Both the position numbers and the translations under genes were made by a program. From NCBI GenBank assembly GCA_029532415.1, contig JAQOTA010000046.1:868001-932000 (forward strand): a DNA stretch of 64,000 nucleotides. Direction: 5' to 3'. Source of the stretch: Marasmius tenuissimus (taxonomy: Eukaryota; Basidiomycota; Agaricomycetes; Agaricales; Marasmiaceae). Under the pieces are notes generated by a model. It saw only the letters and a program-made list of their open reading frames with translations. It ran no database searches and had not been told where the DNA came from. Shown here piece after piece: positions 1 to 9,960 of this stretch; positions within the stretch are counted from its first letter, which is position 1, and every line of letters starts with the position of its first letter.

Positions 1-478
1 AGGATGCGAGGTTGATGAGATGTGAGGATACGGGGGATTTTGGACGACTTTTTTTGCTTGCCTTCTATGAAAGGCCCCGGCAGAAATGCAAGCTCCGAAT
101 TCCTTTTCCCCTTCGAGACTTTCTCCTCTCGGCATAAGTGACTCTACAGCAACCTTAAAGCTCGTAACTGATACATTATCCGCTATCTGCTTTTATTATT
201 TAGGTTGAGAACCCGGGGATACGACTGTTCCCGCCCTCGGCCCTCGATGACTGAACACGAGACGTATGTGTTATTTGCTTTTCCCTTCGTTCTTCCCAGC
301 TGACGATCCTCGTAGCCGAGATTGTGTCTAGGAATTATAACTATCTGGCATGATTTATAGGGACACCGGCTAGCAACGGTGGTCGAACTATCTTTTTTGA
401 ATGCTCTCTATCACCCCCGGACACCAGAGCCGGAACGACAATTATGATGGATATGAAAGCTCTCATGATTGTTATCAC
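1..478. other. Unassigned sequence before the first duplicated segment
   Basis: I see no gene, repeat or splice-consistent reading frame here. The similarity to the 29.96-37.25 kb segment begins only at about position 479. Confidence 0.4.
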
Positions 479-663
479 GCTGCCTCTGGTGGTACTCTAC
501 AATCAAAGAGATTACAGCCAAGGAAATCCCGCCGGTGACAGATAAGTCGGGAGAAATACCAGTCAGAAGGATAACAAACGCCGTTGTAGCTAAAGGTGTG
601 TTCCTTGTCTGTCACTTTCCATAGTCTGCCGGCTCGTTCTTCACCGGGCATTTCTTCATTCAA
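475..663 (-). pseudogene. Short remnant of an unidentified gene, copy 1
   Basis: A 62-codon minus-strand frame shares the motif LWKVTDKEHTFSY with the longer frame at 29977-30489, followed in both by a Y-x-S-D-W-Y pattern. Relative to copy 2 about 0.5 kb of upstream coding-like sequence is missing. I do not recognise the family. It is most likely a decayed gene end kept in both copies of duplication A. Confidence 0.35.
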
Positions 664-1347
664 CAGATCTCAACTCAACCGAAGTCAGTTATGGCAAGGA
701 TGACACTCGCCTCCTATACTCATCACAACGATCATCACAGCCTTCGGATCCATGCAAAAATCCATCCAATCCGGCTCCGCTTAAAGGGTGTTTGCGTGTT
801 GGAAGAGTTATTAAGCGGGTGTCCATTGTACGATAGTGAAGGTCGAATCATGTGATTGCCGATGTGAGCCCTTCAGCCCCACTGCCAAGAGGGATTCTGA
901 CGCAGAAGCCGAGTGATCCAAGATCCTCTTTCGCAACAAATACATCTTCCATCTGAAGGGAACGGTTGGCTTTGTGTATAGAAAATTTGAGGGGGTCTAC
1001 AGCGATCTGAACAATAGTTACACTACGAGATAGCTTGGATTTTTCTGGTTCCAGCGATGACGAGAATACGACTTCACTGGAGCATGACAGACCCTCGAAT
1101 TGCGAATTGTTCTCATTATTTGCACGGGAAAACCTCAGTCCCGCCTAGGCCGGTGAGACCAATCCAGCCCTTTCGGGAAGAATTCCCATGCTTCCCAGAC
1201 TTTTTTAAACCTTTGGACTCTGGGGGCTTTGGGTATATCTCCCTTGACAGTACGTGGTTACTGGTATAAGAAATTTGGTGGCTAGTAGGCCCAGATTCTC
1301 TGGGAATAACGGTATGAAATTGAGTACCTATTTTCTCCCTCACACGG

Positions 1348-1690
1348 CATCAGGAAGACGAGTAATTTTCCGACGGCCGGTTTCGGCAGTTCTTGGCTTT
1401 TCAGCCATTCTCGCAGGCTGACAGGCTCAAAGGTCCAAAAAAGCTACGCAAATACCGCAGTCAGATAACCGTATGTCATGCTAATGAAAAGATAAATACC
1501 ATCAGCATGGTCTAGCCAGACTGAAAATGATTGTGAGCCTACATTTTGCCTCGGGAAATTGGCTGTAAGACCGAGTTTGTGTGCTGAAGACTCAGCCTGC
1601 GGAAAAACAGACATAGCCGGTCAGGACCCTGATCCTTAGCGTAAAACGGCCAGGAACGGCCAAGACCGGTTTTTTGTGATCTTCCCGATG
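1348..1690. mobile_element. 343-bp TIR element (MITE-like) with empty site in copy 2
   Basis: The left end reads CATCAGGAAGA; the right end read on the other strand gives CATCGGGAAGA, so the termini are inverted repeats matching at 10 of 11 positions. CGG flanks the insert on both sides (1345-1347 and 1691-1693). The paralogous site near 31.38 kb reads straight through with a single CGG (CACACGGGAACAAG), which is the expected empty site for a 3-bp target duplication. No coding frame is present inside. The short size, TIRs and 3-bp duplication fit a non-autonomous DNA transposon of the PIF/Harbinger or CACTA kind; the superfamily is a guess. Confidence 0.75.
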
Positions 1691-1967
1691 CGGGAACAAG
1701 ATACTGTTCCCCCCTAAGCCTCCACAAGTTCCGAGGCCTCCGACAACAGCTGTCAGTGAATGTGGCTGTCGAATCTCGGTTCTGCTACCATGCTGTACCA
1801 ATAGCGTTGTTTTTTGTGCCTTTGCAGCGTGCGCATCACGAGTATCTGATTAGGTTTGATGGTCGATGTTTATAACGTCGCTGCGACCCGTGGGGTGGCC
1901 AGTTCACCTCGACGGTGCCCACCCTATCTCATCTCACTGTGGTAGGCCCGTGTATCACTTCAAAAAC

Positions 1968-4358
1968 ATGTTTCGAGTCTCTTCGCATTTTCAATTCATC
2001 CTGATCTTCTTATTCGGCGCATTTGTGGAGGACGTATACTCCCAGATTTTGCCGTCCACTGTTTCCTTTCGGGCAAGTACTTTTGTTCTCCTGGGATATG
2101 AGTGCTTGCTGATCTGGGCAATTGCAACATCAGAAACCTGAGATTGTAAACTCTCTGGAAGAGCTTCAAAATCTCTCAGCCGCGGCAATCGATCAATTCG
2201 TGCAAAAGGACGAATTCTTTCGGGGACCGGGACCTCTTCCTAGTGCGTTCCGGGATATACCAGTTTTATACTACTAATAAACTTCGCAGGCTACAGCTGG
2301 CCCTATGGAGATCTACTGGCAGAAATGGCAACGTTGGACCTAGTCACCTCGCAGATGAAGTACAAAACTATAGCACAGGATTTCTATCTCAAGGCTTTAC
2401 AAGATCTTGACATTGACCGCGAGTACGGGCACCATTTCTTCGATCTTCATTCAGCCATTGACCGTTGCCACTGCAGGGTTTGTCCCTCACAAATTCCCAA
2501 CCTTACTATGTGTGTGTATTGATACCATACTTGTGCTTAGACCAGGTCTCAACTGTAAGTTCCAACTACCTGTTTGTTTTGAGCAAGTTGCTGATCAACA
2601 GGGTTGATCTTTAAAAAGCGTGTATGGATATGCGGCTTTACTTGCGTATCACGCTTACAGCGACGAATCATTCTTGAGGGTCGCGGAAAAGCATTGGAAC
2701 CTAGGGCTGTCATACACACTAACAGATTCGGATATCACAGCTGGGGTCTCCAGATTGAAGAATATCAGTATAGCCTCGGGATGTCCTGAAGGCAGTGGTG
2801 AGTGGCTCATGGGTCGCAGTATGGTTAGGCTGATGAATAACCCTTTCTCTGTAGCTACGGGCCTTGTCGGAGGCACATTTTCGCTGACAGTTAGTGTTGA
2901 ACATGCAAATAAGTACCCACAAGGATTCTAATACAACTGGATGCTTCCAGAACGATGAAAGCAATACAGCCTTGAATGCTGGTGCCACTGGGTAAGCTGA
3001 AGCTTCCCTCCCGGCTGTCCATACTTCTCAAGGTTTACCTCTCATCTCAGAGACTTCTTGATGTATGTCTATTATAGGAGTAATGATGCTCTCTGACCTG
3101 ATGAACACAGTCTATCAGCAGCATTATCAAGCGCTACCTCTAATCGGACCTACCTTGAACTCGCACAGAAGTCTGCTGACTTTGTTCAGCGTCACATGTA
3201 TTATAAGGAGGGACTTTTCTATAACCAGCTCAACTCTACAAACTGCTCTCCCGGGACTTCCAAATATCCTTATGATTCTGGATCCATCATCCATGGCCTG
3301 TCTCTGCTTTCGTCTCTAACTCAAAACACATCAACAATGGATTTGTGGGTTGGAATTTCTCAGTTTTTTGTCTCTGTGCTTATTAATGAGTGGTATTACA
3401 CAGCGTACGGGAAATAGTTTTTTGGACAACCTCCATTTCGGCCTGGCACAGCACACAATCCACTATGATTCTCAGTAGGTTTTGCCCGTCTTCTCTCTTT
3501 CCGCGGACCTAGCAAAATAAACATATGGATAACAGATCTGGAGGGTGTGCAGTACAGTAATGGTGGCGAGCCGAAGGCCCATCTTATGCGCGGCTACACC
3601 GAGCTATTCCGAGCGAACACGACTCCGACAGACCTCAAATTGTATCTAGGAAGTTACATCTCAACACAGGTGCATCCCTTGTTCATGTTCCTTTGAGCTC
3701 ACATTATCTGATGTTTCCTTCAACAAACCAGTTCAACGCAGTTGCTGATCTTGCAACGTCAGGAGGAAGTAGCATCTATGGCCCTCAATATGACGGGCCA
3801 CCTGGAGCTCAGTTTAAGAATGACTCTCAGGCGGGGGCCATAGCCGCGCTACTGGGGGGTCTGACTGTCGGCGGAAAGAATCCGTCTGCAGAACCTCCAG
3901 GAACTCCTGATTCCAGCGCAGGATCAGGACCACGATCGCAATCAGTTCCAGTTGGCGCCATTGTGGGTGGGGTCATTGGCGGGATTGCCTTGGCAGGACT
4001 TGTAGCCGCCTCTCTTTGGGTATACAGACGTAGAGTTCGCGCTAAATCCCGTGACCATGAAACAGTAACCCCATGGGAAGCTCCCGCCCCTTTCCTCGAC
4101 ACGACGGCTAGATTGACGGGGGAAAAACCGCCGCCACCTCCTAAGACTTCCGCCGTTTTGGGTCAGAGTGATGCGAACTCTGACAGCGGGGCCACTAGTA
4201 CGCCCGGAATCATGGCGACTGTGATAGGAGGGTTGGTTTCGGCGCCAAACCAACGAGTAGAAAACGAAGGGCAATGGGACCCGAATGAACTACCGCCAGA
4301 ATACAGCACGCAGATCGGGCGTGGCACCGTGGAAAGAGGAAAACGTACTACTGGTTGA
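1968..4358 (+). pseudogene. GH76-like membrane-anchored glycosidase, broken copy 1
   Basis: This is the paralog of the intact gene at 31653-33984, with the same exon order: signal peptide from ATG 1968, WPYGDLL exon, YGYAALLAYH exon near 2620, ELAQKSADF exon near 3170, RGYTELFRANTT exon near 3580, and a C-terminal exon ending at 4358 with one membrane helix (about 3955-4020) and a basic, proline-rich tail. Lesions relative to copy 2: the donor after the small fourth exon is CAAATT instead of CAGGTT; the exon near 2860-2995 has a net 4-nt change and an in-frame TAA at 2929-2931. Long stretches elsewhere remain open. GH76 enzymes are alpha-1,6-mannan-acting hydrolases; activity of this copy is unlikely. 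It could still give a truncated product by alternative splicing. Confidence 0.75.
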
Positions 4359-4879
4359 TACAATATATCATACATGCCAGAAAATTGATTTATGATTTCC
4401 TCCACATCCGGTCCAGAATGCGTCGCTGGGGAACATTCTCAGGCCAATGGAACGTTGGCGTTTTATTTACCTGAATCCCGGGACTCGAGAACTGGATGTC
4501 TAAATACCACTTGTTTGTGTCCGTTTCGCCATAATGCGTTTAGGTTGCCGTCCCAGTCTAAGCCATGGGTCATGACCTACGCGCTGAATGTGTGAACGTG
4601 TATTTATCTATCGATGTGAGCGCTGGTATTGATGATTAGGACTCTTTGCAGTATTTTGTAGTGTGAGATAGAGGACTCACAATTACGAGCTCATGGACGT
4701 TGGAGGTGACGGTACACATAGCGAATCTACTCAAGTAGCGACAGGAATCAAGCCCAATGATAATAGTGAGTGTAAGAGAACAAGGACGAGTACTAGGCTT
4801 CCTGGTGTCCCATTGTGAGTCCTTGAATGTGTATACCACTTGAACTAAACTGAGAGTTGCAGCATTCTCAAGGTTCTGA

Positions 4880-5290
4880 TCATGTGCACAGTGCCGGCAA
4901 TGCGAGAGCCTTGGAACCTATCAACTCAAACAGACGCCAATTGGTCTGCCCCCCGGCGGCAGTGGGCTGCTCGAAACCAGAACGGGGAAGAAGGAGTGTG
5001 AGTTGTCTGTGATTGAAAGCACAAAATTCCTTGTTATAGAGAGAAGTTGAAAGCATTTGGAAGTCGTGTATATGACATTCGAGGAGGGACTCACCGGAAG
5101 CAATACTGAAGGCGATTGTCGTTGCCCAATTAGCGTAGATCCACGGAGAAATGGTGCCAGTGACTCTCAAATGCTAGGAACATATCAATGTGGCTCGGAC
5201 ATGAACTTATCTAGGCATGTTCTTGTCGGGTCTAGGAAGGGCGCATCCTATGGGCATAGCTATGAATCCGTATATCGCCTGGATTAATTC
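4880..5290 (-). pseudogene. Unidentified gene fragment, copy 1
   Basis: The minus strand keeps an open exon-like frame with a hydrophobic stretch (WIYANWATTIAFSIASG) followed directly by a GTGAGT donor. The paralogous place near 36.6-36.87 kb keeps a donor (GTGAGA) but its frame is altered. A second, diverged partial copy of the same 3' sequence lies at 6915-7165. The family is not recognised; a fragment of a multi-pass membrane protein is possible. Confidence 0.35.
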
Positions 5291-5306
5291 AAATGCACAA
5301 CACTAA

Positions 5307-6869
5307 GGGGCATGCTAAATTCACGTACAGTGTTACGTACAGTCACGTACCGTTCACGTACAGTCGCGTACAAATTCACGTACCGTCACGTACCACTCAC
5401 GTATCATACACCATTGTTATTCCACCTCGATAAGCCCTTCCTTAGCTTTTCAGACTTTCTTGACTCTGCTAAGAATAACCAGGAAGAAGCACACTTATCG
5501 TCTACCTGCGATCGAATCCATCAAACCATTCGGGGATATCAGTTTGCGTTGTACTCGACCTAAACTTCAATTATAGGCGATCTTTCATTGAGTTTTCCGG
5601 CAGTTATGGTTCAGGTATTCCCCAGTTGACAGCCATTTACTGTGGGTTTGAAGCCACTCTGAGACTCAGTATCAAGCATGCTCGGTAGGCTGAGGTGCAA
5701 GGCACCACATCAACTGCGACCCTGGGTCCCAGATCGATTTAAAATTCCCAGCGAGCAGATTGGCAGTGGCAATTGTTATGATTGTCAGCCCCTTCTTCCC
5801 CATCGTACCATTAGGATCACAGTACTTGTATACTTAAATGTTCATTTGAATGCACCAACCTGTACAGTTGAACCATGACCCAGGACTGCATCATTCGGGC
5901 AGGGGTCCTCATCAGCAGAACACCTTCGCACTATGTTTCCACTGTCCAGTAGAAGTCCCGTACCTCACGTACAACTCACGTACAATTCACGTACAATTCA
6001 CGTGCCTCACGTACACTCACGTTCAAATTCACGTACCTCGCGTTCATTCACGTTCATTCACGTTCCGATTCACGTACCTTGTGTTTTTTCACGTCCAGAC
6101 TCACGTACCCCATGAAAATTCACGTTCGCTCACGTACATGTTCTGTTCTTAGTTCAGCGTACTCTATTTGCCATCAAGTCCACGAGCCTCGAGGTGCTTT
6201 GCGCGACCTAGTAGGTTTGACTTCAATTCTCTACGACAGTCCTACCTCTCAAAGTGACAATAAGCTCGCAGCTTACATTGATTATGGTGGGGAGGCAGTA
6301 CAAGAGGCTCGATATCACATTGTGATACCTTACATATAGGTGAGGCAGGCTGGAGGAGGTGTTTGACGCAGTCAAGATCCGCGGGAAAACACTATATCAA
6401 TGACCACGGAACAATATTGGGCATGTCAACCAGCTCCGTTGCTTGTAATCACTTAAAGAAGAGTCTCAATAGCTCCCGATGCGTGCTTTGAGGTTGGTTA
6501 GGACTAACCTTGACTGGTGAGTTGTGTCTTTTTGCTATAGGGAAGACTCTAGACCCTTCTCCTGGGCAGAACACCCCAGAAGACTGTTTACAGCGGCGAG
6601 ACATCATCCAGAACCATCGAGTCTCATTCAGATGGTTAGTTTATGTACCTATTCTGGCAGAGAAGCCAGAGGGCTATGTACATGGAGCAGATATTCAAGA
6701 TGTCGAACGGAGGTGGCTATGTTTCCTGGTCTCCACAAGCTGTGGCTATGCTTTGCCATCAATTCACGTACCTCGCGTATCAAAATGCTAAATTCACGTA
6801 CATTCACGTACCGATTCACGTACCTCACGTACTGCAAGATGTACGTGAACGTGAATTTAGATAGGCCCC
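5307..6869. mobile_element. 1.56-kb CACGTA-array element with TIRs and target duplication
   Basis: The left end reads GGGGCATGCTAAATTCACG; the right end on the opposite strand reads GGGGCCTATCTAAATTCACG, an inverted terminal pair with one 1-nt gap. ACAACACTAA (extendable to CACAACACTAAG) abuts both ends, at 5297-5306 and 6870-6879, as a target-site duplication of 10-12 bp. The paralogous region near 36.96 kb has no such insert, although about 50 bp of flank is also lost there. About thirty copies of TCACGTAC and one-base variants lie in three clusters: 5321-5405, 5955-6150 and 6760-6860. No convincing protein is encoded; long frames across the arrays just translate the repeat. I read it as a non-autonomous DNA transposon whose subterminal repeats bind a transposase supplied elsewhere. 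Confidence 0.7.
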
Positions 6870-6914
6870 ACAACACTAAGTACTCACACAATTCCACGGC
6901 TTCAAATAAGGCCC

Positions 6915-7165
6915 AATTCTCAGCAACATGCGAGCCTCGGGACCTGTAAACATCAACAGAAACCAAACGGTCCTGTCGAGACGCGAACCCCTCTCGGCGG
7001 CAGTGGGTTGCTCACAAGCAAAACCGAGAAGGAGGAATGAGACGTTCCACAACGGCAACTCTTCCTGAAGGTGACTGCGACTTGTACTAGCTTTTATCTC
7101 GGCGGTTAAAAGAGGGCCCTATGAGCGATTTTTTGTACCAATTTAGATGTAGCTGTGGCAACCAA
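6915..7165 (-). pseudogene. Second partial copy of the 4.9-5.3 kb fragment
   Basis: Sequence around 6925-7035 resembles 4895-5000 of this copy and is closely matched at 36975-37246 in copy 2. Frames are interrupted and no product can be named. Confidence 0.35.
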
Positions 7166-7199
7166 CGACTTGACCTCGTTATAAGAACAAAGTGTAACG

Positions 7200-9020
7200 G
7201 CTAGTAAGAGATGTACTCGTACGAGAACAAGACCGAGAGAGTGCGAGTTTGTGTTATGTTGTCAAAATAGAAAAAGCAAAGGGAAAAGAGAGAGAAAAGT
7301 GCATGTCTGTCTGCCTGTATGTAAAACGGCATATATGCATGCGGGGTAACGAATGAAAGGATCCCCAAACACGACGAGGATCTGGGAACTTTGGCTCCCA
7401 GTCGACCCAAAGATACTCGACCTCGACCTCGGCAAAGTCCCAGCAGCAGCGGCCGAATACGACATCACCCTCCTTCCCCATCTCAACGCATCGCTATCCT
7501 CACTCGTGCCCCTGATAAACTTTAAACTCGGAAACCCGCCTCCGACTGTAGGCTTTCGGAGAAACACACGAGTTGCTCGAAAAGCATAAAACACAGGCTT
7601 GGGTGGGGGGTTTTATAAGTATGTTGGACATGTTGGGCACATTGGTGACAAGGGGGGAAGAGGGGATGATTGGCATGAATGTGGAAGCGAATAAAATGCA
7701 GAAAGGAGAGAGGAACAGAGGGTTAGATGAGGAAGATTGGGAGTATTGTCAGCTGCTCGAGGTTCGAGGTTCCTGGCGTTTTGATGTAGCAGCCCGTGCG
7801 ACGAACAACGGGAGCGGCAAGCGATGGACAGAACGAAAAGGCACATCAAGGATGAAGTTCCTGAGCCTGGGACATACGAAAGCTGTTTCTCTTCGTCGTA
7901 TTTGTGACGCGGATCCGAGGATCGGGTAGGTGATTGGGAAGGAGAGTTCAATTCGAGCGAGTTTCTAGCCTGAGTTTGAATGAAGCGATAGAAGGGGAGA
8001 GGTACATGTGGAGATGGAGATTGGGAAAGAAGCGGGTGGGGCCAAGAGCCAGAGTTGGGAGGGCTTGGCATGTCCCAAAAAGAAACGAGGGCTAAGGCAT
8101 TATTCTCCAGGAGGGTTACCTACGTATGTCGTTGGTCAAAAATATCAAAAGAAAAAGTGTAAGAGAACACCTTCAACCCCTTGAAGACGGGATAGACAAC
8201 GCCAGCGACGATGATCACACAATTGTCTGGCTTCTTTTTACCTTTGTCATCAACTAACTCGATCGGCAACACTCCCATCCCACCTAAAAACGTCTCACTC
8301 GTCATCGCCGGCCCAAACGCACCCTCAACATCACCAGCAGCCCAACCCCCACTCGCAGCTCGCCTAAATCCATCTGTCGGGGGAAAACAATCTTGAGGTA
8401 CTCCAGCTTCTTCACAATATGGGAAATAGAGAAGGTGGGCATGGCGAAGAAGAAGTTGTTTTGATGACACGTCCAACCCATTCGTCATAACACACTCTTT
8501 CGCCCTCCCGCTCTCCCTTCTCCTCTCTCCCAGCTCCAAAAGCCTTCAGAAGCCAGTTAACGCTGACTAGTGACTCGTGGATCTCGAACCTATTCCGTCA
8601 AAATGACTTCTAGCCAGAATCACAATAAGGTTGGGCACCTAGTCGAGTATGACATGTGCTTCTATGCAATAAAGGCCTCCGGATGCAAAACCTCCCCCAC
8701 TAATTCGACGGCGTCGGTGCCGTGAACGTCATTCCGTGCCCAAGAGAGTCAACCTATTTATATGTCACTTCGGATGTATACGTGTTTCTCCGTCTCAACC
8801 CAATGCTATATCATATATGCGAGTTTTTGGTGCATTCTGGAGCGGTATTTCGAGAGTGTGAAGATGGGAATCGTATATTGGGCTAGTGGGTATTTTCTAT
8901 CGAGACGGGTCGTTCTTTCTGTTTGAAGAGCGCCTAGTTGATTTGCGTATGATGATAACCCATACCAAATGAATGTCGTGGTTGAACATGGAAGTCTGGA
9001 AGAAGAATGTGACAACTACG
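7200..9020 (-). pseudogene. Decayed F-box/LRR-like gene, copy A
   Basis: Minus-strand exon-like blocks run in the same order as at 19.24-22.26 kb: an exon near 8.16-8.40 kb containing GGWAAGDVEGAFG and VAGVVYPVFKGLK followed by a GTGTTC donor; after an intron, a block near 8.1-8.0 kb reading NNALALVSFWDMP; and a 3' block near 7.6-7.45 kb reading GFPSLKFIR and SEDSDALR. The ALVSxWDMP and PSLKFIRDMS patterns resemble the C-terminal repeats of Agaricomycete F-box proteins, but I cannot name the family firmly. Frames shift between blocks near 7.6-7.9 kb and several stops are present, so this copy looks non-functional. Confidence 0.45.
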
Positions 9021-9960
9021 GGTCACATCGTGATTTTCCCCGTATCCGGATCCGGACCGGCGGCTTGCTTCATGGCTTCCACCACAAGCTTCAAGTTCAA
9101 GCTCCCGTATTTCTTTATGGTAACCTGCAGCAGCCGCGATGCGATAGGTGAGGGCTTATATCCCCTTTCAAATCTTCCGTTCTTTGGCTCTTATTCTTGA
9201 AGCTTGTCATCGCCATGTTCCTGGCTGAAATCCAGACACTCAAGACGGTATACCTCTGCTCCGAAGGATTGTGATCGCTATATACCGTAGGAATATCTCC
9301 TTTCGTCATGTATCACGGCTTCGAAGTGTACACAACGTCACCGTGTGCTCGAGATTGTTTACAGTACCAGAGCCACTCTAGGTCGTATATGGGCTCGGCT
9401 TGAGCTTTCTGCCTTGCACCCTTTTGTGATCGTGCCCTCAGAGCCAAGTAGCACTATCATGTGTCCGACGTCGTGACTCATCAAACTTGCTTCTGAGTTT
9501 TTCCCCCCCACCTTGTTTCGTCATCTGAGGGCTCAGGTTGGCAGTGATCAAGCAATTATCCCACCCGAAGAAGCCCCTGTATGGATATGACTGTTAGTCG
9601 TTCATCTATGGCTCACTTTCAATTAGTTTTGGTGTAGGCGAGAGGTAAGATCTCGGGAGAAACGTCCTACCAGCAAACCGGAACGGATAATACCATTCCC
9701 TCAGCTTTCCCGCTCGAGTTCCGCCACATCGTCAGGGTGATAGTCATAGTCTTGTGGTTTACCTAAATTATACGTGATTCGGTCAATCTATTGTCATTCA
9801 TCTTTGTCACTGACCAAAAAAAGTCTTGTCAGTCGATTCAAATCTCGGATAATCCAGCGCCGGAGTTAAGTAACATGATTCCGGAGTATACTTCCTGTCT
9901 CTTCACGGTCGGTGGGATAAATGCAAATCTCGAAAATTGAAGTGTCCCCCATTACCAATC
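9021..9960. other. Intergenic region upstream of the P450 gene
   Basis: The first 100 bases still resemble sequence near 22.25-22.37 kb, the 5' flank of the paralogous F-box-like gene. The remaining 800 bases hold no gene I can support; the P450 promoter must lie here, but I see no clear TATA box. Confidence 0.4.

Larger units (their letters stand above)
479..7165. repeat. Segmental duplication A, copy 1
   Basis: This stretch aligns by eye in the same order and orientation with 29958-37246. Shared landmarks are the short minus-strand remnant near 480-620, the 1050-1350 block, the GH76-like gene, the 3' flank with TTATCGATGTGAGC-type sequence, and the minus-strand fragments at 4.9-5.3 and 6.9-7.17 kb. 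The copies differ by many substitutions and by discrete insertions: 1348-1690 and 5307-6869 only here, 34098-34408 and 34798-36586 only in copy 2, and about 0.5 kb near 30.1-30.64 kb missing here. The right-hand similarity ends where copy 2 is cut by a retrotransposon LTR. A dot-plot would fix the borders; mine are good to roughly 20 bases. Confidence 0.8.

Noticed and set aside
5850..6152. Several frames reading SRTIHV- and FTYLTY-like repeats
   Set aside because: These are translations of the CACGTA array in different frames, not proteins.
5320..6860. CRISPR-like array of short repeats
   Set aside because: Spacing between motifs is irregular and very short, the motif is 8 bp, and the context is fungal and bounded by inverted repeats.
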